Notes: generated by a model from the letters alone, not told the origin. 64,000 nt of DNA from Cryptomeria japonica (GCF_030272615.1 NC_081414.1:333981427-334045426); one strand, 5' to 3'. Positions 1-12,048 are shown, counted from the first letter of the stretch. Numbers and translations: made by a program.

Positions 1-46
1 GCGGGTCCCCATTTGCAATGGGCCGATGTGTGAAAATGTCACAACA
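1..46 (-). repeat. Terminus of a giant LTR running off the left edge
   Basis: The first 46 bases match the LTR terminus seen at 26918-26962, 37687-37731, 42783-42826 and 51757-51802. On the minus strand it reads TGTTGTGAC, then a short inverted repeat, then CCCCATTTGC. The LTR therefore starts at 46 on the minus strand and extends beyond the window. The last recognisable host exon lies just to the right, so this copy probably sits in an intron of that gene. The other end and the TSD are not visible. Confidence 0.75.
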
Positions 47-891
47 TAGCACACGTTCAAATTCATTCCTGTGAGAACTTCATAAAGTGAAAATTATAAT
101 TATAAACATTTTCTCAACTTACAGTATCACAGTTATTATTAGAAATTATAGTTAAATATTTCATTAAAGATGCATCCTCCAATTTATGGCATTATAAATA
201 AAAATTAACACTCTTCAAGGACAACAATTTTCCATAAGGTGAGGAAGATATCCTTGAAAACAACAGATTAAGACACCATGAAATTTGATTAAAAAATATT
301 GTGAAATCTAATGATCCGTTGTGTTCCCCCCAGCATCAAATGTAAGCACCTTTTGAAACAAATTAAACTTTTCCATAAAAAATCATGAAAAGAGAATAAT
401 ACAGTAAAAAAGGGTATCTCAAGAGATTCTCAATGATCTAAAACATACCTTATTTGATTTACCCTTGACCAAATGACAACAGTAAAAAACAATTATGAAA
501 GCATCATTTTGTAAAACCAACCTGCCCTATTCCAAGGCATCTGAGGTATACCAAGAATTAGGAGAATTTACCTACTATGATAAACAATTAGTGCACATTA
601 AGATTCAATTTCTGTCCCAAAATAAACACCCATGGATTACTGCATTAGAAAGTAATCTGAAACATCCACAAAGACTTCACGGATCTTCTAGGCAAATGAA
701 ATGCACAAGTTGACAAAGAGAATGATCTGGAGGGATCTGAATTATTGAGGCATTCTAAATCAGCAGTTCTCTATCACATTTATGCAATAAATTTAGCATT
801 ACAGAGTGGAGATCTCAACTTTGAATAATCTGTTTTATGATTCTTGTTGTAGAATATGCAAACTCAAGGAAAGAAAGAAGAGATAAAGTAC
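47..891. other. Probable intron sequence, no gene seen
   Basis: This stretch lies downstream (minus strand) of a clear splice donor at 891-890. It has only short random ORFs. The next exon expected for a DUF647 protein was not found, so it probably lies beyond the LTR at the left edge. Confidence 0.5.
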
Positions 892-1444
892 CTTAACCAC
901 ATTTGCTGCACATGCAAGAGGTAGAAAAAGTGAGGGAGCTATTGAAGTTGCCAGCTCCACTAAAGCTCCTACCTCCATTAGAATATGTCCTGTGAAACGC
1001 AACTGGTCCAAGATTTATCAATGAAAATTACACTTCCTCAGCTAAACAGCAAGGTCTTTGATACTAGTAAACAGATATATGAACTGAAAATTTAGGTCAC
1101 CTGCTTTAAATTGCAATCAAACTTCTTTCCCTTTCTTGCATATAGTAACTTTCCAATCCTGCCTGCTCCATCCTATTAGAGAAAACATCTTTGTGTTCAA
1201 CCTATTGTGTTTTGAGAATATATAAGGGCTAGATGGCCTGTAATTTAAAATGCATTGCCAAGCCAGATCACCAAGCAATATTTTTCTCATATTTGCCTTT
1301 TAAAATCAAGGCATGTAAGATACCTGTTTGCAGTACCTTTATCACCCAATTAATGGCTAGAGAAGTACTCCCCTTACTTGAGACACCCAATGCATGAAGC
1401 AATGAGTGTGTCGTAAAAACACTAATGACACCTCCAAAGAAATG
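892..1444 (-). CDS. RUS6: RUS/DUF647 family gene, three internal exons (RUS6-like)
   Basis: Three exons on the minus strand read as one protein segment: 1444-1337 (36 codons), 1172-1101 (24) and 1002-892 (37). All are phase 0, with AG acceptors and GT donors; the introns are 164 and 98 bp. The residues include GVSSKGSTSLAINWVIK, then DGAGRIGKLLYARKGKKFD, then LRFTGHILMEVGA and PSLFLPLACAANVVK. This is the core pattern of plant ROOT UV-B SENSITIVE proteins (DUF647), which act in plastid or root light and vitamin B6-related signalling; the exact biochemical role is unclear. The order and the LKQ-LRF join most resemble RUS6 as I recall it, so the paralogue call is less certain than the family. 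No stop interrupts the exons. N-terminal exons at higher coordinates were not identified, and downstream exons are absent from the window. Confidence 0.75.
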
Positions 1445-4339
1445 CTGCAATTAGTTCACAGGATGTTAGATATCTTTGTCAGTATTGATTACCTTCCATC
1501 CTTCAAAAGAAACAAAAAATAAATCTAATGTGATCAAAAAGGCATATGTTCAAATTCAGATTTTCTCAAATGCAAATTGAGCAAAAGGCTAGTCCATATA
1601 TCACTAGGTGCTCCATGGGATCTGCATTATACACCCTACCCCTTCACAACCCCAATTTTGTCACTTTCCAATTAGACCACCAGAAAAAAAAAACAGATCA
1701 AATTTAGGCCATCAAACATTATTGTAGAAAATTTTGCACTCCACACTAGACAAATAACAACACGCTGTACAAGAACACATGTTATAGGCTAAATTAGGAA
1801 ACACACAACAATAGGTAAATTTTTTTACATTTTGGTAAACACCACACCTATTCTAACACGAGAAATTTCTAGTCTTAATGAATAATGTCTATTTTCATTT
1901 AGAATGATAAAATTCTAGGCATCAATTGTATCCAATAGTCTCAAAACACCCAAGATTAGGCATTCAAGCATTGATAAAGATCAGAGCTATAATTTTATCC
2001 CAAAAATTTTAAATAATGTGATACGTCACTTGAATGCATCAATGCATTTAATAAATTGAAGCCATATCTAGCTAAGATCTCATTATCCACATCTCTTTTA
2101 AGCTGCAAATACTCACACCAATACTCTATTTTTCAAAAGCCAAAATTCATTTGGTTCACTGGTCCATTACATAACAAATATTAACTTTTAAGTAGCTACA
2201 GTTACAAAACCGATTCGAGGCAAATTCCATGCTGCATGTCATACTTGAAAGTTTCACAGGCAAATACCCATGTTAGCTAACCATTCTGTAGTCATAAAAC
2301 AATAAGTGAAAATGTTTTCAACAAGGAACACATGCAATGTTGTAATACAATTACTTGTCTTCCATTACAGAACCAATATTAAATTATTGACCCAACTATC
2401 TTAAGCCATTCAAACTAATCATTTATTATAACTATGAAATTCATCTATGGTGACAATGAAAGGTGAGAACCCAAACACAGATCCTAATTTTACTAAAACT
2501 TAAATTATTTTTGGAAAAACAAATAGAATCGGGAATCAAAAAAAGCTTCAGGTAACACTTACTATAATCATTTTCTGCAAATGAGATGCATGAATTGAAA
2601 GAAAAATGGAGATCAACATGGTATGATTGCTTCCTACCAAAAACTGATACAGAACCCACGAATGTAAAAAATTTAAGACTTTATATGCTGTAAATATTTA
2701 CTTTAATACTCTATTTTTCAAAAGCAAAAATTTGTTTGGTTTTGCTTGACCTCCATAATTCTTGTGTCAGCTTGTGTAGTGTCCAACCCTCTCTAGGGCA
2801 CTGAATTTATGAACAGTAGAAGAAGAACACCTGGTTGTTCTTTAATTAAATTAATAATACTATATGTTTTTCTGTTAATGTGATCTTTCAGAGCTAGACA
2901 GAAGTTGCAGAAGATGTAGTTGTTTTTTGTTTAAAGTTTTGAAAAGAAGAAGATAAATGCCCTCTTCTAACAACAAGAAGTCGATTAAAAACTGATTTGA
3001 AAACACATTTAAACTCATTACTTTTATCAAACTTCTATTGAAAATGAGTACATCAATCTTCTGATAATAGTTCTATTACAATCAAGGGAAGTTCTTAAAA
3101 CCACTACTAGCATACCCAGTAGTTTGAGGGGGAAAGGTTGAACTCTAGATGTAGCACGCAACTAAGGAGCTCACTCAAAAAAAGAGGTGCTTACTAAGAA
3201 AAAGACTTACAGAGATCAGAAATCTGATCCTTTCCTCTCCAAATTGTTGTCACAAGGTAGTCTGCTAAAGGCGATGGTGTTGTAGTGTATAGATGGTAGT
3301 TATCCCTTGAGTTGGGATTGTTTGCGGACTCCAAAATTTTCAACCACTATGGCTTGATGTAGTCTGGTTTTATGGATTTTCAGACCCTTTTAACTACTGA
3401 AATCTTCTCCAAACTTGTTTGCTGTGTAGGAAAAGATAGTACTATAACGTGTAGCTGATTATAACGTAGTTTAAGGTGGAAATGATCTTCAAAGAGCTAG
3501 ATAAGAGGGTCGGCCTTCCAAGCAGCCACCTCCCTACAGCCATAGACAAAAATTTCTATAATCAGTCCCAAACACTCTTCAAACTCGCTGTCTAGTCTTC
3601 ACACAAATCGTCCTCATGTGCCAATATATCCCTTGTGCAAAGATCCTTCAAATGTATCCTAAGCCTTCACAATCAAGGCAGTTCAGCCACACGCACAAGC
3701 AAGTAGGTGGCTCAGATTTGTATACCAAGCTAATTCACTTTAAGCTCCATGGAAACCTCTAATGGCTGAAGTTCATCTCCACACCCTTGGCTGGTCTCTC
3801 ACAACTGTAGATGTGCAGTAACAGTGGAGGTTTCCGTCTCCAAAGTCCTCAAAACCACAAGCTCCTCAAGGGAGGCGAGAAAGAGAAATTTTGATCCAAC
3901 ATAATGTCTTCTCCCAAAGTTTGCCTTTTTATGATTCTCCTAAGCCATGCCCTAATAACATTCCAAATGAATTAAATAATGATCACCTTTTTCTACATAG
4001 CAATATTCCCTTTTGGAGTGCTCACCTTATGTTATGTGATTTTTCCACTTTAAACCAACTTTTTAAATCTCACTTCCCCTTTCACTCTCTCTCTAGGAAT
4101 AGAACTTAGGAAAGGGGGAAACTTAATATTATTAATGTGTTTTCAGCAACCCAAGGAGAGATTATGAAGTTCAATGTAGCTTAATTGGGGTAATTTGCTT
4201 ATATGGCTGAACAATAAAGAAAACTCCTAACAAATTGTTTGGGAGACCAACTTGCTTGGGGCCTCTATCCAACCTATTAGTCTAGAGGACCATTAATAGA
4301 CTAACCTTGTAAACAGAGTTGGCAAAGGAGGGGACATTA
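1445..4339. other. Unannotated intron or flanking sequence
   Basis: AT-rich sequence with no convincing ORF or exon. A diverged direct repeat of about 60 bp is visible near 2104-2160 and 2690-2745 (shared core AATACTCTATTTTTCAAAAG). The right end, read on the minus strand across the later solo LTR, begins TGTAATGTCCCC. A similar start is seen at 18562 and 62254, so part of this stretch could be an old unrecognised LTR. Confidence 0.4.
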
Positions 4340-4361
4340 TGTTAAATATCCAGGCAACTGA

Positions 4362-4657
4362 TGTTGTGAAATATGGATCGAAGAATAATGACAGCGATTC
4401 TAGAAGACTGATTGCCGTGAGTTATTGATCATCTCCATCATTGAATCCGGTTTAAATACAAGAGGAAAGGTTGCCTACGTAGGGACATGTCCATACGTGG
4501 CAGTTGCCACGTATGGACATATCCCTACGAAGGCAACCGTTCATAACAATTAGTTTGTTTATGTTTAATTTCCAAAATGTATGCTTTGTTAATATATCAC
4601 TCTCCAGATAATAACCGATTTACCATTAGTTAGATTCACGAGGGCTATATCTTAACA
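4362..4657 (-). repeat. 3' LTR of the 5.06 kb Copia element
   Basis: It begins TGTTGTGAAA and ends CTTAACA on the plus strand. It carries a 70 bp near-palindrome at 4469-4538, with 32 of 34 arm positions pairing. Confidence 0.95.
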
Positions 4658-4666
4658 CTCCCTCTT
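4658..4666 (-). other. Polypurine tract of the 5.06 kb Copia element
   Basis: On the minus strand it reads AAGAGGGAG directly before the 3' LTR, the expected place for plus-strand priming. Confidence 0.85.
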
Positions 4667-5056
4667 AGCAGGAGTGGATCTAAGTAATTTTCTTGGGAGC
4701 ATATTCTGTCATGACTTCCGACACAATTCGGGACAACATTTAATATAGTCTTGTCATGACAATAAACTCAATATCATGATATCCGGCTCAGTCCGGGACA
4801 ATCACTTAAGAAGTCAATCATGAGATGATCACATACTTTAGGATCAAGATATCTGGCACAGTCCGCGACAACAACTTAATGTAGTCAATCTTGACACTTG
4901 GTCAACTATTGTCAAGATCGTCACCTTGAAATAGTAACCTTAAACATAAGAAGATCGTCATCTTCTTGAACACAGTTAGAATATTGCAATATACATTTTA
5001 TTTATTTATTCATGAACAAATTACACATGGTAGGAATTTCATCCTAATAATCTCAA

Positions 5057-6844
5057 TTATAATCTAGTCATACCAAGTTTACTTCTGAAGTATTCTATCT
5101 TCAATCTTGCAAGTGACTTGGTGAAGATATCAGCATTTTGTTCTTCAGTACTGATGTACACTAGTTTTATGACGTTTCGATCTACCATATCTCTTATGTA
5201 GTGATAAGGGATCTCAATATGTTTGGATCGATTGTGAAAAACCGGATTTACTGAGAGCTTGATACAACTCTGATTATCATAGTGAATTATTGTTGAATTC
5301 AGAGTTTTTCCAAATAATCCAAATAATAACTTTCTTAGCCATACCGCTTCACGAGCTCCCATGGAGGCTGCCATATATTCTGCTTCGGTGGAGCTTTGTG
5401 CAACTGCTGATTGTTTTCTGTTGAACCAAGATATCATAGCAAAACCAAGACTAAAGCAACACCCTGTAGTACTTTTACGGTCAGTGGTACTTCCCGCCCA
5501 ATCAGAATCAGAATATCCTTCAAGTTGAATCTCAACATTTTCATACTTTAAGCCAAGTCCGATTGTGCCTCGTAAATATCTTAGAATGTGTTTAGCAGCC
5601 ATTAGATGTATCTTCTTAGGTTCACACATGAAGTGGCTTAGTAGATTTGTAGCATAGCAGATATCAGGACGAGTATTTACCAAATAAATGAGTGAACCGA
5701 CGATTTGTCTGTAGAGTGTGGGATCTGTAGGTTCTGAATCTTCTCCCTCAATTTTCAGCTTGTGCAAATTAGTTTCTATTGGTGTAGCTAATGGCTTACA
5801 CTCCATCATCCCAAATCTAGTTAGAATATCTGTGGTGTACTTTCCTTGATTTAGGAAGATGTAGTTTTTCCTCTGCCATACTTGTAATCCCAGAAAATAA
5901 TGTAGAAGCCCTAGATCCTTCATATCGAATTCTGCTACTAGATCTTGCTTACATTTCTCAATGAGATTATCCTCTCCTGTTATCAAAAGATCATCCACGT
6001 AAAGGACCAATATAATCATATTGTCATTTGAAGCCTTGAAGTAGATGTTGGGATCTGCTAGGTTCTTGGAGTACCCTAGTTTGGAGAGATAGTTGTCTAT
6101 CCTTGCATACCAGGCCCTAGGTGCTTGTTTTAACCCATAGAGAGCTTTCTTTAGTTTACAAACATAGCAATTTTTATCACGTATGGTGAATCCTTCTAGT
6201 TGTTCTCTATATACTTCTTCTTCAATTGAACCATTTAGGAAGGCAGTCTTTACGTCCATTTGGTGAATTTTCCATCCTTTGGATGCTGCAATTGCAATGA
6301 TTGTTCTTCCTGACGTATACCGCGCAACTGGGGCAAATGTCTCTTCATAATCAATTCCTGCTTTCTGAGAGAATCCCTTGGCCACAAAGCGAGCTTTATG
6401 TTTTTCAATGCTGCCATCAGATGCATATTTGATCTTGAATAACCACTTGGATGAGACAACTGATTTGTCTTTTGGTCTAGGCACTATATCCCAAACATCA
6501 TTCTTTAGTATAGATTGATATTCTTCAACCATAGCATCTTTCCAAGCCTGTTTTGATAAGATTTCTCTGACATTTGTTGGTTCAGAATTTGTGAGTTCGG
6601 TTAGAAGTGCAGCATAACATTTTAGAGTTCTTGTTCTCTTATTTTCTTTGGAAATTTCATTTGGTTCTACATTATTCTCTTCAATCATTTTCCTTGCCCA
6701 TAGAGGTCTTTTCTTGTTATTGAGTGTTTCAATATTTTCATCAACAAGAGGTTCAGAAGCTCTTATGATGTCCTCCCTCTCAGTGTCTGAAGGTTTGGAA
6801 TTTCCTATGATATTCTCCCTCTCAATCTCAGTTATGTGATCTTC
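5057..6844 (-). pseudogene. Copia reverse transcriptase and RNase H region
   Basis: This is the C-terminal part of the polyprotein, open from 6844 down to the stop at 5057. It contains the Copia RT entry motif (KWLFKIKYASDGS region), the QMDVKTAFLNG block, [16 protein letters not shown], and the catalytic YVDDLLITG near 5980-6004. RNase H is marked by YSDSDWAGSTTDRKSTTG and QSSTEAEYMAAS. Length and motifs are full, so RT-RH itself is undamaged. It is separated from integrase by the in-frame TAA at 6845-6847, in the same frame as the upstream pieces. Confidence 0.92.
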
Positions 6845-6847
6845 TTA

Positions 6848-7867
6848 ATCTTTAGTAATGTTATCGTCCTCGGGTTCTTTGAGTGTAGTGTTTTCTTCAA
6901 ACTTTACATCTCTACTTACCTCAACAAATTTTTTCCCTGGAATGTAAATGCGATATCCTTTAGTATTTTCACTATAGCCAATGAAGATACCTCTTTTTCC
7001 GGATGGTTCTAGTTTTGTCCTGTTTTCTTTAGGAACATGTATATATACGGGACAACCAAATATCCTTAAATGACTTAAGTCTGGTTTGTTCCCTGTAAAA
7101 GCTTCTTCAGGAGTTATGTTTTCTAGAACTGAGTGCGAACATCTGTTTTGAATGTAGACTGCTGTATTTGAAGCTTCTGCCTAGAATGAAGTGTGTAAGT
7201 TTTGGTCATGCATCATGGCTTTTGCTGCTTCACTTATGGTTTTGTTCTTTCTTTCTGCTACTCCATTCTGTTGTGGATTATATGGTACAATATACTCCCT
7301 CTTAATCCCAACAGAATTACAAAAGTCTTTGAAGTTGTCAGATGTATATTCTCCCCCATTGTCGGATCTTAACACCTTAATTTTCTTCCCTGACTGGTTT
7401 TCTACTAGTGCCTTGAATTCTTTGAACTTAGATAGTACTTCATTTGAGTCTTTGCACTTTAGAAAATATATCCATGTTTTTCGAGAGCAGTCGTCAACAA
7501 AGATTATGTAGTATAAAGATCCAGTTAGGGATGGTGTTGACATGGGACCGCATAGGTCTGAGTGAATTAGTTCTAAAATAACTTTTGATTTGTGCTCGCT
7601 TGAGGGAAAAGAAACTTTCACATTCTTTCCCAAGGCACATCCTTTGCAAATGCCTGTGTGTTCAGATTTTAGTTGGGGCAGTCCTGAAGTAATCTTCTTT
7701 ATGTTGGATAGAGCACTATATCTTAGGTGTCCTAATCTTTTGTGCCATAATTCATTATTATTTGAAACTTCAAGATTTAGTGCTTCCTTTTGATCACTGC
7801 ATAGTTTGTATAGGCTACCATCTCTTGAACCTACTGTTATGGCATTTTTGATATTTGTATTTTTAGG
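6848..7867 (-). pseudogene. Copia GAG-pre-integrase and integrase region
   Basis: In the same frame as RT and gag-PR. It runs from the TAG at 7868-7870, through a His/Cys pre-integrase segment (LWHKRLGHLR, then CKGCALGKN), into the integrase core with LIHSDLCGP, FVDDCSRKTW and LRSDNGGEYTSDNF. A second in-frame TAG at 7181-7183 cuts the core short, replacing what is usually a Trp codon. The variable C-terminal integrase region continues to 6848. The isolated point stops with otherwise well-kept sequence fit a recent loss of function. Confidence 0.88.
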
Positions 7868-8988
7868 CTAGAGTAGAACTTTATCTTCAGTGAAGGTAAC
7901 CCGATATCCTTGATCAGCTAGGCCTGAGATTGAGACTAGATTTCTTTTTATTCCAGGTACAAACAGAACATCCTTTAATTGTAGAGATACTCCATTTCTT
8001 AGTTTGATAGTACAGGTCCCAATTCCTTTCACAGGATATGAGGAGTTATCTCCAATAGTAACTTCTTCACTTGAGTGCCCATTAAGTGTTTCAAACTGAT
8101 TTCTGAATCCAGTTATATGCCTTGATGCTCCACTGTCTACGATCCAAGTGTTTTTATTTGTATTTATTTCGCTTGATAGGGCTAAGAAGAAAAGTGAGTT
8201 TTCTCCTTTGACTTTGGCTAGAGTAGCTTGTGTTTTCTTCCTTTCTGGACAATTCTTGTGAGTGTGCCCATATTTGTCGCATTTGTAACACTGAATTTTA
8301 GACATATCTCTTTTCTGATGGTTTTTATTTCCTCTCTTCCGTTTTGAGAACTTTTTCTTTTTGTTGAAGGTATTTGTATTAAGTGTTTGGATTTCTCCTT
8401 CTTTATTTGTCCCTAATCCTCTTGAGATTAGTCGAGATTCCTCTTGAATGCACTCATTCTTAAGTTGTTCAAATTTGGGTAAGGGGGGTGTTCTGCTAAT
8501 ACATTGAATGTAGGATTCCCATGAAATTGGTAATCCTCTTAGGGCTATGAGAGAGATTTCTTGATCATCTACCTCATTTCCAATAGTTTGTAATTGGTCT
8601 TTTACTTCAGATATCCTTGAAAAGTATGTAGATATTGTATCATCTTTATTCATCTTTATGTTTAAAAGTTGTTGTTTCAAGGTTAACATGTGCTCGCATT
8701 GTTAACTTCATATGTATTTTTAATGGTTTTAAATACTTCATATGCTTTAGGCAGTCTGGCTATAGATGGAAGAATATGATTTTTGACTGAGTCAATAATT
8801 ATTTTCTTTGCTTTATTATTACGCCTTTTCCAGGTAGATTTCTCTGGTTCATCATTTGGCATGTCTAGATTTTCTTCTATGTAAGACTCTAATTCTAGTT
8901 CTTCAAGAATGGCAATGATTCATATCTTCCAGGAAACGAAGTTGGAGGCTCCTTCGAGTCTATCTTCCACTCTCATATTACTTGACAT
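7868..8988 (-). pseudogene. Copia gag and protease region
   Basis: The gag ATG is at 8988, about 120 bp inside the PBS. An in-frame TGA occurs at 8920-8922, and a 1 bp frameshift lies near 8690-8696. The remaining frame (8689-7868) carries gag, a CCHC zinc knuckle (CYKCDKYGHTHKNC, near 8240-8300) and the aspartic protease motif VDSGASRHITG. The frame ends at the TAG at 7868-7870. Confidence 0.9.
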
Positions 8989-9110
8989 TTTGAATATTTT
9001 CTTAGTCAGATATATCCTCTGCGTATATAGCCTCTGCGTTGATTTGTTATTTACTTCCGATAAATGCTTATGAGTAATATGGCTGTCTAATTTATTCTCT
9101 TAATATGCTG

Positions 9111-9122
9111 GCTCTGATACCA
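9111..9122 (-). other. Primer-binding site (initiator Met tRNA)
   Basis: On the minus strand TGGTATCAGAGC directly follows the 5' LTR. This is the standard plant Copia PBS. Confidence 0.93.
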
Positions 9123-9418
9123 TGTTGTGAAATATGGATCGAAGAATAATGACAACGATTCTGGAAGACTGATTGTCGTGAGTTATTGATCATCTCCATC
9201 ATTGAATCCGGTTTAAATACAAGAGGAAAGGTTGCCTACGTAGGGACATGTCCATACGTGGCAGTTGCCACGTATGGACATGTCCCTACGAAGGCAACCA
9301 TTCATAACAATTAGTTTGTTTATGTTTAATTTCCAAACTGTATGCTCTGTTAATCTATCACTCTCCAGATAATAACCGATTTACCATCAGTTAGATTCAC
9401 GAGGGCTATATCTTAACA
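9123..9418 (-). repeat. 5' LTR of the 5.06 kb Copia element with promoter
   Basis: This LTR should drive the minus-strand element. A TATA-like TATTTAAA is at 9212-9219 on the minus strand. Immediately upstream is a 70 bp palindrome (9230-9299) whose arms pair at 33 of 34 positions. Its centre contains ACGTGGCA facing its own inverted copy; ACGTGGC is the abscisic-acid response element core. Confidence 0.93.
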
Positions 9419-9921
9419 ACTGAGAGGGGGGGTGAATCAATTGATAACTTAAAATAATTTATTTTATCCTTTTCACATCCAGATCCAAACCAACAAAATT
9501 AATTAACATAGATTTAGCATGAAAATAGAAACATACAACAAATTGCACAAGTAACACCACATATGACGTGGAAAACCCAAGAAGAGAAAAACCACAAAGA
9601 ATGTTAATTCTCAATATAAACACCGGTTAAGGTGATTTTTACAAAGGTGGCTCACTGCCAAAATGCTAGCTGTGGGCGGGCTCACTACCAAAATGTTCAC
9701 TGTGGGTGGGCTCACTACCCAGAAAAAGGCTCACTGCCGAAGAAAGAGAGAAAGAAAGAAAGAACCCACCACTGAAAAACAATTTGCACAAGCCGAACTG
9801 CTTCAAGTGCCTCAAAACTAGCACACTCACATCACCAACAGTCAGATCTTCCTTTCCAATCTCGCATATCTTCAAATCAATATCACTTTTTTTCTATATC
9901 TAACTCAATCAAATCATCCTC

Positions 9922-9963
9922 ATATATATACTGTCTTCGGGAAGCATAATCTTCCAAGTCGGC
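9922..9963 (-). promoter_or_regulatory. TATA box and GCCGAC site of the solo LTR
   Basis: Read on the minus strand, GCCGAC (9963-9958) lies about 27-30 bp upstream of a TATATA stretch (9931-9922). GCCGAC is the CRT/DRE core bound by CBF/DREB factors. The same arrangement occurs in other LTRs of this window. Confidence 0.5.
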
Positions 9964-10414
9964 CAAGATAGGGATCTAAAATAGGTCAACACTAAACATT
10001 CTGGTGGTGGGAAGGAATGAGTAGTAGACCACACCACAACACATATCAACAGTCAAATCAACACGTTACACTCATTACAAATTCCGGACCCAAAAACCAT
10101 GATACACCTGCTACACCACAATCTGCTACACATTCTCGAATTTCAAACTTAATCCGGACCTAAACACCATCGCACAAAGCAACAAAAGATAAGAATAGAA
10201 CCAAGATACACATGACTATCATCGATCAAAACTTGAAATATCCGGATCACCAACACATCTTCCGGAGCATCAAAGATTCTGAGAACACACATTCTGGATC
10301 ACCAACACCAAGAATCAATAGAGACATCAATGCCAACCAATATGTAGAATATGTTGACATCAAAGACAACCACTTAACAACATAACAACACCATCTCATC
10401 CGCAACACATTACA

Positions 10415-10812
10415 GCTTCTTGTTCCTTGGGCATGGCTCCAATATATGACTTAACTCTTGGTTGAGCTCATCAGCTTCTTTCTTCTTATATGTTGTAAAC
10501 TTGATAGCATGATCCCTACAATGAACAATTGCAAGTAATCTAATTTCATTATTTCCAATGCATCTTCGACCACTTGCAAATTTGCAAAAGTGGCTCCTTC
10601 TCCAATGCCTTTATGTCTCTCCTCAATTTGGACTTTCCAAAGAGGGTAATTGATGAGTTTGTTTTGCCATCAATTCTTTCAAAACTTGTACCACTTTTTC
10701 TTCTATGACCAAAAATTAATTCTTCAATTATTTCAGTTCTCTACGTCTTTGATCTATATCAGCAAAGGAACTTGGCTCATCACACAACAAAATTTTCGAA
10801 TTGTCCATATTT
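10415..10812 (-). pseudogene. Unidentified host gene remnant, downstream half
   Basis: On the minus strand this continues the coding-like reading interrupted by the Copia element at 10818-17862. The frame crosses the insertion exactly once one TSD copy is removed, with CDEPSSFADIDQRRREL just after the junction. Further on, in shifted frames, are LRRDIKALEKEPLLQI and AIKFTTYKKKEADELNQEL. Stops and frameshifts break it, so it is a pseudogene or an old gene copy. Its right-hand partner is at 17868-18420. I do not recognise the family. Confidence 0.5.
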
Positions 10813-10817
10813 GTAGG

Positions 10818-12046
10818 TGTTGGCAATTGGTGGAATTGATTATGTGTTGCATTGATGTTTTCTCATTGATGGCAACACCGGCTGTTTTGGTTGTTTATTG
10901 GTTTTCGGTAGGTTTTGGTAGAGCAGTTGGATTATGATATTGATCCGGTATGCTTCGGTTTGTGGAATTGGTTTGGATTTGTCATTCAAGTTATTCAGAT
11001 GTGTATCACGATCAGTTGGTTCGGGATTTGAAGACTCAAGAGCTATCGTTTGTTCTAGTAAGCCTTTTGGTCACCGGTAAGGGTTTTACCGGCAGAGCTT
11101 TGTTTTAGATCTTTTGATGCACATGATAAGTGGTGTTAGCACGGCTTCTAGATGGCTTTCGGGATGTTGTTGATTATCTTGTCCGTGTTCCTGTTGATAA
11201 GTGGTGTTGGATTTGGGTCCGGACCTAATGCTATCTTATATTACTAGGTTATGGACCGGTTACAATACTAGGTTATGGACCGGTTTATGTAACGTGTTAG
11301 TGGATGATCCCGCTGCGTTACCGGTTGAATTTATTGATTGGATTATGTTGTTTCCATCTTAGGCCGACTTGGTTGATCAATGGATTGCGGGTTTATGTTA
11401 TGAATTTATTGTATTATCTTTTAGGTGGCCGACCTAATTGTTTAAGTCCCGGGTTGGTATAAATATGATGTAAGATCTCTTTGTAGATCATGGACATATT
11501 CATGGTATTTGGGATATAGGATTATCTTTGTGCGAATAAGGTTGTAATCATATGCAGAGGTTTTGGTTGATCATAGGTGACCGAATTGGGTTGGTGAAAG
11601 AGGTTTAAGACTATCGGTACTAAGCTTAACCGGAACTGTATTCAGGCATAGGAGATAATATTCTTACAGTTCACTCTTCTTTCCAGATTGTAGTCTGGAT
11701 TTATTTTGTAGTCACTGAGGCTCCTTTTGTGATGAGCAGTGCACTCTAGGCTATTGGCCTTCCTGCATGTGCAGACCCCTCTTTTTGTAATTACATACTT
11801 ACTGCAGAAGTATTTGGGTAGGCTTCCCACTGTGGTTTTTCCCTTTACCGGGTTTTCCACATACAAATCTTGGTGTTATCTTTTGTGGATGGTTGTTAAA
11901 TGTTATGTGCTTTATATTTGTGCTTAACTGTTATATCTGCTATTCCGGTAATAAGGTTTTAATGCTTAAAGTTCTATAATTTGTTAACAACTGATTCACC
12001 CCCCCCCCCCTCTCAGTTGTTCACCGGTTATCCGGGCTGTCTAACA
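10818..12046 (+). repeat. 5' LTR of the 7.05 kb Copia element
   Basis: It begins TGTTGGCAATTGG and ends GTCTAACA. TATAAATA lies at 11459-11466, with GCCGAC at 11428-11433 and 11363-11368 upstream. A C-run followed by CTCAGTTGTTCACCGG (about 12001-12026) is characteristic of this LTR type. Confidence 0.93.
11363..11466 (+). promoter_or_regulatory. LTR promoter: paired GCCGAC sites and TATA
   Basis: GCCGAC at 11363-11368 and 11428-11433 precedes TATAAATA at 11459-11466. The nearer site is about 26-30 bp upstream of TATA. The 3' LTR keeps all three (17170-17175, 17235-17240, 17265-17272) despite about 10% divergence. Confidence 0.55.
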
Positions 12047-12048
12047 AT

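Larger units (their letters stand above)
4362..9418 (-). mobile_element. Complete Ty1/Copia retrotransposon, 5.06 kb
   Basis: Two 296 bp LTRs (4362-4657 and 9123-9418) bound the element, flanked by the TSD ACTGA at 4357-4361 and 9419-9423. A primer-binding site complementary to initiator Met tRNA abuts the 5' LTR at 9111-9122 on the minus strand. A polypurine tract abuts the 3' LTR at 4658-4666. The domain order is gag, protease, integrase, RT, RNase H, which is Copia order. The LTRs differ at 9 of 296 sites by eye (about 3%), so this is one of the younger insertions here. The polyprotein has three in-frame stops after the frameshift, plus an early gag stop, so it cannot encode its own proteins. 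Confidence 0.95.
4340..10407 (-). mobile_element. Solo LTR of a Copia-type element, split by a nested Copia insertion
   Basis: The LTR consists of 4340-4361 plus 9419-10407, about 1.0 kb after removing the nested element. On the minus strand it begins TGTTGCGG and ends TTTAACA. The 5 bp duplication CATTA flanks it at 4335-4339 and 10408-10412. It has the layout of long plant Copia LTRs: a G-run beside GTGAATCAA near the 3' end, and a minus-strand TATA at 9922-9931 with GCCGAC 27-30 bp upstream (9958-9963). No internal region is present, so it is a solo LTR formed before the nested element arrived. Confidence 0.85.

Noticed and set aside
3891-4109. Small plus-strand ORF of 72 aa
   Set aside because: Pro/Phe/Ser-rich composition from AT-rich DNA, no start context and no relatives in the window; treated as chance.
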